From NCBI GenBank assembly GCA_021299715.1, contig JAJTEL010000002.1, positions 248,001 to 312,000 of the forward strand: DNA of 64,000 bases. Reading direction: 5' to 3'. Source of the DNA: Ilumatobacteraceae bacterium. Lineage in GTDB: Bacteria > Actinomycetota > Acidimicrobiia > Acidimicrobiales > Ilumatobacteraceae. Positions 18,297 to 26,608 of the stretch are shown here, one piece after another. Made by a program: the position numbers and the translations under genes. Numbering within the stretch: the stretch's first letter is position 1; every line of letters starts with the position of its first letter. The notes below the pieces were generated by a model that was not told where the DNA came from, searched no databases, and saw only the letters and a list, made by a program, of their open reading frames with translations.

Positions 18297-18370
18297 GGGC
18301 CAGTAGCTCAGTTGGTTAGAGCAGGGGACTCATAATCCCTGGGTCGCGGGTTCGATCCCTGCCTGGCCCA
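18297..18370 (+). tRNA. tRNA with CAT anticodon, probably tRNA-Ile2 (lysidine)
   Basis: A 74-nt cloverleaf: acceptor GGGCCAG/CTGGCCC, anticodon loop CTCATAA (CAT), T loop TTCGATC, encoded CCA at 18371-18373. CAT may be elongator Met or Ile2 (C34 changed to lysidine by TilS). The acceptor has C4-G69 and C5-G68, known TilS identity pairs, and the anticodon arm resembles Ile2 tRNAs. I favour Ile2; elongator Met cannot be excluded from sequence alone. Confidence 0.85.
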
Positions 18371-18448
18371 CCATGTCTTAGGTGATTGTCGCGTTCATGC
18401 GTACCGATGAATACGAGCATCACTAGCCATAGCGGGGGAAAATTACAG

Positions 18449-19018
18449 TTAGGCGTCGCCAATCCAGGCGGGAACGCGATTCAGTAGGTCGAGGCTGACT
18501 CGTCTGCATGTGTCCAGTAACTCACAGATGAGTTCAGTTTCACCTCGGTAGACCATGGCAAGTGCAATGGGAACCCGCCCAACAACGCTGAGGCTTCGTT
18601 CGGCTGCATCAGTCACCCGTTGATATGAATCGATGGCGGACACTTCAAGCGGAAGTTCTACGCCACCCAAACCAGCGACGTCGGTGGCTAGCACCAAGAG
18701 GTCGGGGGGTGACGTGAGTGGCGGGAATGCCCATGTGAAAACAAGCGGGAACGAGAAGTCGCCCGCTGGTTCATCGTCGGGATGATCCATCGCTAGCACC
18801 ACATCTTCAAAGTTCAGAAGTGTGCGGGGGTCAATTTCGAGGCTGACATGGAGGTCGATGGGGCCGCTACAAGCCTCTTCAGGGTGTAGGTCTACTTCCC
18901 ACAATTGACGCAGGGAATACGTTTCAACGAAATGGCGCTCATCGTGAACATGGAATCCGTGGTCGATGGCATGGCTCTTCAGGTCGGCAACGAATCCGGC
19001 AATATCAATCACAGCCAC
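18449..19018 (-). CDS. Conserved hypothetical protein (189 aa)
   Basis: I do not recognise this family. The 189-aa product is acidic and soluble, with no signal peptide. It has a compact N-terminal part rich in His and Asp (DHGFHVHDERHF), a beta-rich middle (IDLHVSLEIDP) and a C-terminal helical end (LICELLDTCRRVSLDLLNRVP). The start is GTG at 19018, supported by TAGTGT 7 nt upstream on the minus strand. It is divergent from the inositol-phosphatase-family gene, with 23 bp between start codons, so the two may be co-expressed. Confidence 0.75.
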   Translation of the reverse strand: MAVIDIAGFVADLKSHAIDHGFHVHDERHFVETYSLRQLWEVDLHPEEACSGPIDLHVSLEIDPRTLLNFEDVVLAMDHPDDEPAGDFSFPLVFTWAFPPLTSPPDLLVLATDVAGLGGVELPLEVSAIDSYQRVTDAAERSLSVVGRVPIALAMVYRGETELICELLDTCRRVSLDLLNRVPAWIGDA

Positions 19019-19025
19019 ACCTTGG

Positions 19026-19035
19026 ACACTACCGT
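19026..19035. promoter_or_regulatory. Bidirectional -10 between the 189-aa gene and the IMPase gene
   Basis: ACACTACCGT contains TAGTGT (minus strand, 7 nt before GTG 19018) and TACCGT (plus strand, 6 nt before GTG 19042). The two boxes overlap by the central TA. This decides GTG 19042 over TTG 19036 as the plus-strand start. Confidence 0.6.
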
Positions 19036-19041
19036 TTGAGG

Positions 19042-19815
19042 GTGCCCCACTTTGATAGCAATTCTGACGACCGCGACATCCTTGGTTTCCTCCACGACGT
19101 TGCGGACGCTGCTGCCGACATCATTGATGAAACAGGTGTCTGGGAATTCACCGGAGAGCGTGACGGTCAGTATTCGGGTGACGTTGCTGTTGATGAAGTC
19201 GTTGTCGACATGTGTGAAACGGCCGGTTTTTTCGTCTTAAGTGAAGAATCGGGCGTAGGCGATCTTGAATGGCCACTTCCCGACAACAAGTTGTTGATTG
19301 TGGTCGATCCTGTTGATGGTTCAACAAACGCAAGTAAAGGCTTTCCGTGGTTTGCTACGTCATTATGTGTTGTCGACTCTCGTGGTCCACGTGTGGCGCT
19401 TGTGGCAGAACAGTCGGGGAGTGAGACGCGATACGCCGCAATTCGTGGTGCAGGCGCCAATGTGGATGGAATGCGTATTCGAGTATCTGGACAAACTGAC
19501 CCAGCGCGCGCCGTCGTGGGAACGAATGCTTTGCCAGCCCCAGGTCACGGATGGTGGCAGGTACGAACATTGGGAGCAGCAGCACTAGACATTTCCCTCG
19601 TTGGCCGCGGCGGTCTAGATGGGTTTATTGACTACGACGGCTTAGGTGTGTGGGATTATTTGGCTGCGGTTCTCATTTGCGCAGAGGCCGGTGCGGTGAT
19701 TGCAGAAGCCAATGACGAAGACTTAATGACGATTGATACGAATGCGCGTCGACGTCCCGTTATTGCGTCAAGTCCCGAAATGTTGGCCTCTCTCATGGCA
19801 TCGCGCCGTCAGTAG
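19042..19815 (+). CDS. Inositol-monophosphatase-family phosphatase
   Basis: 257 aa, the usual length. The lithium-sensitive phosphatase motifs are present: LSEESG (metal Glu), VDPVDGSTN (D-P-x-D-G-S/T) near residue 90, and GVWDYLAAVLICAEAGA (WDxxAA) near residue 205. Substrates could be inositol phosphate, fructose-1,6-bisphosphate, histidinol phosphate or PAP. Histidinol-phosphatase (HisN type) is attractive because this chromosome needs one, but the gene is 12 kb from the his block, so this is only a suggestion. Confidence 0.88.
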   Translation: MPHFDSNSDDRDILGFLHDVADAAADIIDETGVWEFTGERDGQYSGDVAVDEVVVDMCETAGFFVLSEESGVGDLEWPLPDNKLLIVVDPVDGSTNASKGFPWFATSLCVVDSRGPRVALVAEQSGSETRYAAIRGAGANVDGMRIRVSGQTDPARAVVGTNALPAPGHGWWQVRTLGAAALDISLVGRGGLDGFIDYDGLGVWDYLAAVLICAEAGAVIAEANDEDLMTIDTNARRRPVIASSPEMLASLMASRRQ

Positions 19816-19864
19816 GTATTTTCTCTGCCTCTTTGAGGTGGGTAGTTGGGTGTAGAACGGCGAA

Positions 19865-21172
19865 ATGAAACGAATTGCTGTTGCACTCGCCATGTTTGCA
19901 TCGCTGTTTGTTGCAGTGCCACAGGTCAGCGCCGCAACATGTGCGACGGGTGGAAATTGTGTGCTCGGCAATCTCGGACCAGGTGGTGGGCGTGTCATTT
20001 ATGTAGCCGCAACTCCTCAGTGGTGGGGTACATATATAGAGGCTCGGCCCATTTCGAACGGTCGTGGTCTTCCGTGGTCTCTTCGTCCTACTGAATCCAT
20101 TTATTCCAACAGCGAAGCGGGCTCGGCCAACCGTCAACGTATTGATGCGCGTGCAGTTGGTATGGGGGCAGTGAATACAGCGCAAATCATTTCCCAAAAT
20201 GGTGAAGGAAAATATGCCGCGGCATATGTTGCCAATCTCACGCTTGGTGGCAAATCCGATTGGTATCTGCCATCGAAGGACGAACTCGATTATGCGTATC
20301 ATCGCGCGACCATTGGTCAATGGCCAACGTTGTACAAGGCTGCCTACTGGACTTCTACAGAGAACTCTGCATCGTTTGCTTGGTATCAAATGTTTCAAGA
20401 CAGCACGCAGTTCACCGATGAGAACGGTGTTGGTCGTGTGAACAACATTCCCATTAGGTCGAATAAGGATCGCATACGCAATGCCAAGCACGGAATGTCT
20501 GGTTTCCCGTCGTTGCTGTATCGATTAATGCCGACACGAGCTTTTGGTCCGGTAAGTGGCACGCAGCCACCTGTAAGTAATCCGAAACTCACTGGCAACA
20601 CTTGCACCGAGCAAGGTCCGTGCCAACTTGGAGACATTGGACCGGCTGGTGGTGTTGTCTTCTACGATGCCGGCAGCACGAGATTCTGGGGCCGTTATCT
20701 CGAAGCTGCTCCGTCATCGACCGAAGCCGTAGGTCTCACGTGGAAACGATTGTCTGTTAACGATCGCATTAATCGCATCTACTACGACACTCCCGCAAGC
20801 ACAGCACGTCTGAAGCGAGTGGCTTCAAAGTTGATTGGCGCGGGTCAGTTAAACACCACTCGCATCATCCGCACATACGGAAGAGGAAGTTACGCAGCCC
20901 GTTACGCGGCAACTTTGGTGGTGAATGGATACGACGATTGGTTCTTGCCATCTGAAGACGAACTGGAAAAGATGTACACGTTTATGCAGGCTGCAGACAC
21001 CCCCATAGACCCCTTGAAGCGCAGTTACTACTGGTCGTCTTCTGAGTACGACTACGACAACGCATGGACCGTCAATTTCAAGGATGGTCAACAGTTTGAC
21101 CGCATGAAATGGACGGTTCCTGGCCCTGCTATTAAGGCGATTCGCACCCGTGCCATCCGCGCTTTTGGCTGA
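19865..21172 (+). CDS. Secreted protein with two tandem DUF1566/Lcl-like domains
   Basis: 435 aa. An N-terminal signal peptide (MKRIAVALAMFASLFVAVP, cleavage near VSA-A) precedes two homologous domains of about 200 residues each (about 25-225 and 240-435). Each begins CxLGxxGPxGGxVxY, contains a DWYLPSKDEL / DWFLPSEDEL motif and a YWTSTE / YWSSSE motif, and ends in an AFG triplet. These are hallmarks of DUF1566 (the Lcl adhesin fold). The two copies are linked by a proline-containing spacer (TQPPVSNPKL). Likely an exported cell-surface or adhesive protein; the ligand is unknown. Confidence 0.85.
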   Translation: MKRIAVALAMFASLFVAVPQVSAATCATGGNCVLGNLGPGGGRVIYVAATPQWWGTYIEARPISNGRGLPWSLRPTESIYSNSEAGSANRQRIDARAVGMGAVNTAQIISQNGEGKYAAAYVANLTLGGKSDWYLPSKDELDYAYHRATIGQWPTLYKAAYWTSTENSASFAWYQMFQDSTQFTDENGVGRVNNIPIRSNKDRIRNAKHGMSGFPSLLYRLMPTRAFGPVSGTQPPVSNPKLTGNTCTEQGPCQLGDIGPAGGVVFYDAGSTRFWGRYLEAAPSSTEAVGLTWKRLSVNDRINRIYYDTPASTARLKRVASKLIGAGQLNTTRIIRTYGRGSYAARYAATLVVNGYDDWFLPSEDELEKMYTFMQAADTPIDPLKRSYYWSSSEYDYDNAWTVNFKDGQQFDRMKWTVPGPAIKAIRTRAIRAFG

Positions 21173-21217
21173 CGCACAGCCCAGAGACGGCGATAAGGTG
21201 AGGGCTCCGAAATATTC

Positions 21218-21291
21218 GGGCGTTTAGCTCAGTTGGCTAGAGCATCTCCCTTACAAGGAGAGGGTCGGGGGTTCGAGTCCCTCAACGCCCA
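21218..21291 (+). tRNA. tRNA-Val (TAC)
   Basis: A 74-nt cloverleaf: acceptor GGGCGTT/AACGCCC, anticodon stem TCTCC/GGAGA with loop CTTACAA (anticodon TAC), T loop TTCGAGT, encoded CCA at 21292-21294. A possible -10, TAAGGT, lies at 21194-21199. Confidence 0.96.
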
Positions 21292-21357
21292 CCACTTGTC
21301 GAATTCTTCTGTGAATTCAGCCTCACAGACCAACACGCAGTCGGTGCTTACGGAGAT

Positions 21358-21717
21358 TCATTCCGTAACTAGATTGATTTTTGTATTGATGAGCTTGTTA
21401 ATGAATGCTCGTGACAACGGTTTGTCTACCGGCACGTGGATGGCGCTTTTGGTGTGCGAGTACTTGCTCATTTCCTTTGGAAATAGGTGCAGCACTGATC
21501 CGCTGAACGGGTAGTACCCCACATGGTTCTTTGCCGCCATAATCCCCGCAACCACAGTTCCATTTAGTCGGAATGCCGGCATTCCATAACTAATCACTTC
21601 CTCTGCGTGTGGAACGACGGAGAGAATGTGCTCGCGCATGGCAAGCATGGTGTCTCGGTGAGGTTGTGGGGCAGCCTTGTAGATGGCGGCCGTAGTTGGA
21701 GGAACCCGACGAGTCAC
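21358..21717 (-). CDS. DUF1801 (YdhG-like) family protein
   Basis: 119 aa. Sequence features of DUF1801 are present: an N-terminal helical part (HRDTMLAMREHILSVVPHAEEVISYGMPAF) followed by MAAKNHVGYYPFSG and a C-terminal KSAIHVPVDKPLSRAFINKL. This small fold is related to the iron-chaperone frataxin-like YdhG. Function in most species is not established. The start is GTG at 21717. It sits alone downstream of tRNA-Val, on the opposite strand. Confidence 0.82.
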   Translation of the reverse strand: MTRRVPPTTAAIYKAAPQPHRDTMLAMREHILSVVPHAEEVISYGMPAFRLNGTVVAGIMAAKNHVGYYPFSGSVLHLFPKEMSKYSHTKSAIHVPVDKPLSRAFINKLINTKINLVTE

Positions 21718-21813
21718 CGCTCTAGTGTGCTTGAGTTTTCCACGTCAACCCTCGGCATCACTAAAAAATTTCTGCCAATGTTCGCAGCCGATTCCTCATA
21801 TCGGCGCGCTCGG

Positions 21814-23358
21814 CTATCGGGAAGGTCCCACTCTGGAAAACACAGGTGTGGAGCGGGTCCAATCCACAATCCATAACTCTGCTGGCCCACTCGACGAGGT
21901 GATGCCAGAAGTAAGAAGAGACGTGGTGATGTACTGAGGCGTTGAAGACGGTTGAATTCCGGCTAATTCGGGGATGGACGCCACAACAACATTGTCAACA
22001 ACTAGGACACCTTCACATCGTGTGCAGAATGCAGTTGATGTCGTGACTAAACCAGAGACACGGGAGGGAACATATGACAGCGAACTGCTTCCAATGTTTT
22101 GAAAACTGGTGCGGTCAATGTTTAGCCATTTCACTTTTGTGGAACGTTTGAAAGTGTCGGGAGTTCTGGTTCCTATCAGTTGACCGCTACGGCCTACTCG
22201 GTGAATGTCATCAACATCGCCGTTGGCACTTACCCATTTGTTGTAGTAGCGAACGCGTTTCAGGATTGCGGAGAAATTAGTCGTCATGTCTGTTCCTGTA
22301 TATGGCCACTGGACACGTCGAGAAGTTCGTCGCGGACATGTTGCGGTGAGGTCTTTCCCATCAAAACGTTCGCGATGTGGAATCTGCGCAGCCGAAAGCA
22401 CTGTTGGAAGAATGTCTATGGACGACACGGGACAATTGTTGACTGCGCTTGATTGTTGATTCGGATATTTGATGAACAACGGAATCCTGTAAATATCCTC
22501 AAGAGTTCCTGGATTATTGGGATTCACTTCGTCTCGGTATGACTCACCAGGAACAAAAGTGATGCCGTGGTCTGTGGTGACGACCAACATGGTCCTCTCC
22601 CAATTGGCAGATTTCTTCAATTCTGAGATTAATTCCAGAACTAGCGCGTCAGTTGCTACAAATTGACGAAGCAGTGCCTGATACGAATCTCGGCGCCGAT
22701 CCAAAATGTCACCAGGTCGCGGGTCAGATTCCAGGTCTTTTCCTACGCGGGACTCAGTTGACAATCGCCAAGGTCGATGTGGCAAAAGCAAATGGGAAAA
22801 ATGCACCGTCGCAGTGGTTGATGTGGACGCTCGAACAATGAGATTTCGGAATTGCTGTACTTGGTTTCGTACATGTCTTTGGTTAACCGGAATTCTGTTG
22901 GGGCAGAGACCCTTGGGGCACAAACTTGTAATTGTTTGAAAAACATCAAGCTTCTTGTGATTTCGAGCAACCGTGAAGAGGTTGACGGGGTGATCTCTAT
23001 AGACCGGATAGTTGCGAAGCGTCGGCCATTTTCCATCGAGTAGTGCTGGTACGGCTTCTGTTGTTCGTTGCGCGGTGGCAAGAGTGTTGCGATACCACGT
23101 GGAGTGCCGAGCAAGTTCTGCAAATCCGGGGAAACGCTTCTCGTTAATCGAGCCATCTGTTTTCAAAAGGGCGTACAGCGGCGCCTCATCAAGAACTAGC
23201 CACACCACACTGGTTCCAGCGTCTGCATTTCCTGGCTTCGACATGGTGGTGTCGCTGGTGTCGCCGTCCCCAGTGGCTCGTACGGCGCTTACCGATGGCA
23301 GTACAGACAGAAGAACTGCCGCAGTACATGCAGAGACGACGAGGGAGCGAAACTTCAT
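21814..23358 (-). CDS. Secreted alkaline-phosphatase-superfamily enzyme (sulfatase/LtaS-like fold)
   Basis: 514 aa from the ATG at 23358, which gives a clear signal peptide (MKFRSLVVSACTAAVLLSVL, cut near VSA). Metal-site features are VWLVLDEAP (Asp/Glu near 57), VVTTDHGITFVPG (D-H) and IDILPTVLSAAQIP. The expected nucleophile position is ATAQRTTEAVPALLDG: threonine, not the Cys/Ser-x-Pro-x-Arg of formylglycine sulfatases. It therefore more closely resembles phosphoglycerol transferases or phosphodiesterases, or an unassigned member. The C-terminal ~150 residues are a separate beta-rich part with a CxxC (CTRCEG). It is divergent from the secreted protein at 23452. Substrate unknown. Confidence 0.8.
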   Translation of the reverse strand: MKFRSLVVSACTAAVLLSVLPSVSAVRATGDGDTSDTTMSKPGNADAGTSVVWLVLDEAPLYALLKTDGSINEKRFPGFAELARHSTWYRNTLATAQRTTEAVPALLDGKWPTLRNYPVYRDHPVNLFTVARNHKKLDVFQTITSLCPKGLCPNRIPVNQRHVRNQVQQFRNLIVRASTSTTATVHFSHLLLPHRPWRLSTESRVGKDLESDPRPGDILDRRRDSYQALLRQFVATDALVLELISELKKSANWERTMLVVTTDHGITFVPGESYRDEVNPNNPGTLEDIYRIPLFIKYPNQQSSAVNNCPVSSIDILPTVLSAAQIPHRERFDGKDLTATCPRRTSRRVQWPYTGTDMTTNFSAILKRVRYYNKWVSANGDVDDIHRVGRSGQLIGTRTPDTFKRSTKVKWLNIDRTSFQNIGSSSLSYVPSRVSGLVTTSTAFCTRCEGVLVVDNVVVASIPELAGIQPSSTPQYITTSLLTSGITSSSGPAELWIVDWTRSTPVFSRVGPSR

Positions 23359-23439
23359 GGGGGAATAGCAAGGGTACTGAAATACTTGTACGTACGCACG
23401 GACGAGACGGGGCGACTGAATCTCATCTCTGACGGTGTC

Positions 23440-23445
23440 TAGGGT
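23440..23445 (+). promoter_or_regulatory. -10 box of the secreted protein gene
   Basis: TAGGGT ends 6 nt before the GTG at 23452, which decides that start over the ATG at 23473. Confidence 0.5.
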
Positions 23446-23451
23446 GACTTT

Positions 23452-24990
23452 GTGGGTAAATATCGTTTTGGCATGGTGGCTGTCGCAGCGCTGGCCGTGT
23501 CGTGCTGTGTTGTTCCGTCGGTCGCTCAGGCCACAACACAATCGGTCACTGCAACGGCATGGTCGGTGGGAAAGAGTCGCACCGCGCACGGCGGCGCACT
23601 TCTTGCAGCGTCAACAACGGGTGCCAGTGCATCGTTCTCCCTCAAGCGAAAGACATTTGCCATGTGGTACGTCGCGGGGCCAGCGCAAGGAAAATTGGCT
23701 GTGTTGGTAAACGGACGACGAGTAACCACCATTGACCAATATGCACCAAAGGCGACACGTAAATCAGTGGCGCTTCGCGGCACTAAATCGGTGAACACGG
23801 TGCAAGTTGTTGCATTGTCTACTCGCAATAGTCGATCGAGTGGGACAAAAGTGAATGTCGATGCTTTCTCGGCTTCCACGTCGTCGTGTAGCGCAAGTTG
23901 CATTCGTAATCCGATTCATACAGAAGTGAACGTGCCATCGGCGGTTCTGTCGGGTGATGCTGCGTGGTATCCAACGGCGGTGCCAGATCGTTCGTCGCCA
24001 GACTGGGTTGTGGCCGTTGGAAGTTATGTTCGCGGTCAAGATGTCACACCAATAGATACTGCAGTTCCAGTTATTCGCGCCGCAGCATGCGATCAGGCTC
24101 GAAAGGTTCCGCGTGGAATTGTTGTTCTTTCATTCGGTCGCCAGGTGGAAGGTGGAACAAATGGGTTTGGTCGCACTATTCCCTACAGCACAATTGTTGC
24201 AACATCTGCAGCATGGGCCGCGGGACTAGCCGAATGTGGAACGGGCCCATGGGAAGTGTCAATTGGAACAAGCAACTCTGGTTCGGTCACTGCACACAAC
24301 GGATTTATGGGTGGTGCGACATGGGGTCGCATGGTGGAACAGGCGCGTGCCGCATCTGATGCTCGCGTTGCTATTTCTGCCGCAGTCGATTTAGAGCCAG
24401 GGTGGGGCCCGCCTGGACAAGCGCGTTCGTGGGTAGACGGTTTTGTTCGAGCATCCTCGATTCGCTTGTGGAACTTTGGCTCTGCCGACGGGTGTCCACA
24501 AACGGTGTCATCCGATCTCACATGTAACAACGGTTGGACCATTGACGACGTGTTGTGGGTGTCATCTCATGCCGGTCCAAATGTGTTCGCCATGCCGCAA
24601 ATTCATACGCAAAGCGGATCACAATCTCGTCAATGGGCTGTCATGGCTGCGCGTGCTGCATCGATGGCCATGCCGCTACGGCTTGGAGCGATCACAATTC
24701 AAACGTCTGCGTGTAGTCAAGTTCGTGGCGGATGCCCAACAACGGGAATTTCTGCATGGGACGGCTGGTCTCAATTGCGGCGAGCGATAGATGCAATACC
24801 GGGAGCCGTGGGTACACCCGTTGGTGCACCGATGGATATTCGCTGGGGATGGGCAAATGGTTTTGTTATTCCTCCCGCCACGACGACAACCACAACAACT
24901 ACAACATCAACTACGTCAACGACTACGACAACTACGTCGACGACGACAACAACGACGACAACAGTGCCACCCAGCCCACCGACTACATAA
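23452..24990 (+). CDS. Secreted protein of unknown function with poly-Thr C-terminal tail
   Basis: 512 aa. A signal peptide occupies residues 1-28 (cut near AQA-T). Residues about 30-145 resemble a beta-sandwich (LVNGRRVTTIDQYA). After a cysteine pair (SCSASC) comes a ~300-residue domain with acidic and aromatic stretches, AVDLEPGWGPPGQ and WTIDDVLWVSSHAGP, reminiscent of a glycosidase-like barrel; I do not recognise the family. The last ~35 residues are almost pure Thr/Ser, ending VPPSPPTT and then stop. Such tails are usually linkers, so a C-terminal domain may have been lost, or the tail may be glycosylated. The start is GTG at 23452. Confidence 0.78.
   Translation: MGKYRFGMVAVAALAVSCCVVPSVAQATTQSVTATAWSVGKSRTAHGGALLAASTTGASASFSLKRKTFAMWYVAGPAQGKLAVLVNGRRVTTIDQYAPKATRKSVALRGTKSVNTVQVVALSTRNSRSSGTKVNVDAFSASTSSCSASCIRNPIHTEVNVPSAVLSGDAAWYPTAVPDRSSPDWVVAVGSYVRGQDVTPIDTAVPVIRAAACDQARKVPRGIVVLSFGRQVEGGTNGFGRTIPYSTIVATSAAWAAGLAECGTGPWEVSIGTSNSGSVTAHNGFMGGATWGRMVEQARAASDARVAISAAVDLEPGWGPPGQARSWVDGFVRASSIRLWNFGSADGCPQTVSSDLTCNNGWTIDDVLWVSSHAGPNVFAMPQIHTQSGSQSRQWAVMAARAASMAMPLRLGAITIQTSACSQVRGGCPTTGISAWDGWSQLRRAIDAIPGAVGTPVGAPMDIRWGWANGFVIPPATTTTTTTTTSTTSTTTTTTSTTTTTTTTVPPSPPTT
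24878..24987 (+). repeat. ACN-codon low-complexity repeat (poly-Thr)
   Basis: About 110 bp of near-uninterrupted ACA/ACG/ACT codons with a few TCA/TCG codons encode the Thr/Ser tail. A shorter repeat of the same kind occurs inside mreC (40768-40872). Such tracts change length easily by slippage. Confidence 0.8.
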
Positions 24991-24995
24991 ACAAC

Positions 24996-25025
24996 ACAAG
25001 CCCGCCCCACAGGGGACGGGCTTGT
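24996..25025. terminator. GC-rich hairpin between convergent genes
   Basis: ACAAGCCCG...CGGGCTTGT with an internal CCCC/GGGG forms a 13-bp stem around ACA, with one bulged A. It lies between the stops of the convergent genes ending at 24990 and 25041 and can act in both directions. There is no strong U-tract. Confidence 0.6.
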
Positions 25026-25040
25026 GCACAGTGGAATGTA

Positions 25041-26468
25041 TTAGAGCTGCAGGCTCTTAATTTCGAGGAATTCCTCGAAACCGTATTCGCCAAGTTCGCG
25101 GCCAACACCCGATTGCTTGTAGCCACCGAATGGAGCGTTGGGGTTGAAACCTCCGCCATTCACGGTGACCTGTCCGGTGCGAATGCGTCGTGCAATTGCG
25201 ATGCCCGTTTCTTTGTCTTTTGCAAAAACTGCTCCAGCAAGGCCGTACACACTGTCGTTCGCAATGGCGACTGCATCGTCAATTCCGTCGTACGGAATAA
25301 TGGACAACACGGGGCCAAAGATTTCTTCTTGCGCGATGGTCATGTCGTTACTGACTTCCGAGAACACGGTGGGCTTCACGTAGTAGCCGGTGTCAAGACC
25401 CTCAGGTGCTCCGGGGCCACCAGCAATGAGCTTGGCGCCTTCTTCTATTCCCTTGTTGATGTACATCTGCACGCGGTCGCGTTGCGCGGCTGATGCAAGA
25501 GGTCCAACATTTGTGCCTTCTGCAAATGGGTCGCCCACCTTGATGTTGTTTGCGACGGCTGCGGCCAATGCTTCGGCCTGCTCAAGCTTTGAACGCGGAA
25601 CAAGCATGCGACTTAAGAGTGAACATGTTTGACCACTATTCAAGAATGCTTGACCCGTTCCGCCCATGACGGCCTTTGTAAAGGTTTCGTCGTCAAGGTC
25701 ATCACAGATGATGTTGGCGCTCTTTCCACCAAGTTCAAGTGCAACCTTCTTGATGGTTTCGGCACCAACCTGCATAACGCGACGTCCGGCACGAGTGGAG
25801 CCAGTAAAGGACACCATGTCAACGTCGGGGCTTGCTGCAATTGCTTCACCCACAACAGGGCCGGTTCCTGTTACCAGGTTGAACACGCCCGCGGGCAAGC
25901 CCACTTCGTGAATGATTTCGGCAAGCATGAATGCGTCAATTGGTGCAACTTCACTTGGCTTGAGAACAACGGTGCATCCAGCAGCCATGGCGAATGCAAC
26001 CTTGGCAGCAATTTGGTGCAGCGGGTAGTTCCACGGGGTGATGCAGCCAACAACGCCAATGGGTTCACGAACAACCAATGAGTTTCCAATTTCTTTGGAG
26101 AAATTAAATGACTCAGCAAGAACAGCGGCTTGCTTGAAGGAGTTGATGGGGATTCCGACTTGGATGATGTTCGAAAGTGGCTTCGCCATTCCGGTTTCGC
26201 GCGAGATTGCAGAGGCAATTTCATCCATGCGGCCCCCAAGCGCGTCACCAATACGGTTCATGTACTTTGCGCGCTCTTCCTTGGGCAGTGTGCTCCACGA
26301 TTCAAAGGCTGCCTTCGCTGCTGCTGCGGCTTTGGTGACGTCACCAGCAGTTCCTTCGGGAATGGTTGCCATCACCTGCTCAGTGAGTGAATCGAAGACG
26401 GGAATTGTTGCGGTTCCTTCGGAAGCAACCCATTGGCCGTTGATGTAGATCTTGTCGTAGGTAGTCAT
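25041..26468 (-). CDS. NAD(P)-dependent aldehyde dehydrogenase
   Basis: 475 aa ALDH-superfamily enzyme oxidising aldehydes to acids in the cytoplasm. The active site is intact: [12 protein letters not shown], the oxyanion Asn region, catalytic Glu in [11 protein letters not shown], catalytic Cys in [12 protein letters not shown], and [12 protein letters not shown] chose the ATG at 26468, which has a GGAG Shine-Dalgarno sequence 7 nt upstream; the frame upstream of it is non-coding. Substrate cannot be assigned; the nearby Baeyer-Villiger-type monooxygenase and amidohydrolase suggest xenobiotic or ketone/aldehyde catabolism. Confidence 0.93.
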   Translation of the reverse strand: MTTYDKIYINGQWVASEGTATIPVFDSLTEQVMATIPEGTAGDVTKAAAAAKAAFESWSTLPKEERAKYMNRIGDALGGRMDEIASAISRETGMAKPLSNIIQVGIPINSFKQAAVLAESFNFSKEIGNSLVVREPIGVVGCITPWNYPLHQIAAKVAFAMAAGCTVVLKPSEVAPIDAFMLAEIIHEVGLPAGVFNLVTGTGPVVGEAIAASPDVDMVSFTGSTRAGRRVMQVGAETIKKVALELGGKSANIICDDLDDETFTKAVMGGTGQAFLNSGQTCSLLSRMLVPRSKLEQAEALAAAVANNIKVGDPFAEGTNVGPLASAAQRDRVQMYINKGIEEGAKLIAGGPGAPEGLDTGYYVKPTVFSEVSNDMTIAQEEIFGPVLSIIPYDGIDDAVAIANDSVYGLAGAVFAKDKETGIAIARRIRTGQVTVNGGGFNPNAPFGGYKQSGVGRELGEYGFEEFLEIKSLQL

Positions 26469-26485
26469 GTGATCTCCGTTGTGCG

Positions 26486-26516
26486 GCGCTCGAACATGAG
26501 CGCACCTCACACGCTA
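26486..26516 (-). promoter_or_regulatory. ALDH promoter and leader hairpin
   Basis: TAGCGT (26511-26516, minus strand) would start transcription near 26504. The transcript then begins with the perfect hairpin GCGCTC-gaacat-GAGCGC (26486-26503) ahead of the GGAG ribosome-binding site. It may stabilise the mRNA 5' end. Confidence 0.4.
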
Positions 26517-26608
26517 GGCGAAGTTGGTACGTATGTTCACAGCGAACCGGTGATGTTGCGACGAAAATGACACTTGTCAGGTGATTGACAGGAGTAAGGA
26601 GTACATCG

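Noticed and set aside
19036-19041. TTG at 19036 as the start of the inositol-phosphatase-family gene
   Set aside because: A TACCGT box abuts it directly, so the TTG would be upstream of, or at, the transcription start; GTG 19042 has the 6-nt spacing seen elsewhere.
21218-25040. Possible island integrated at tRNA-Val
   Set aside because: I found no second copy of the tRNA 3' end, no integrase and no mobile-element gene; accessory-looking content alone is not enough.
24732-25493. A 253-codon plus-strand frame crossing the end of the secreted protein gene and the ALDH gene
   Set aside because: It spans the Thr repeat, the stop, the hairpin and the antisense of a clear aldehyde dehydrogenase; the product has no plausible fold.
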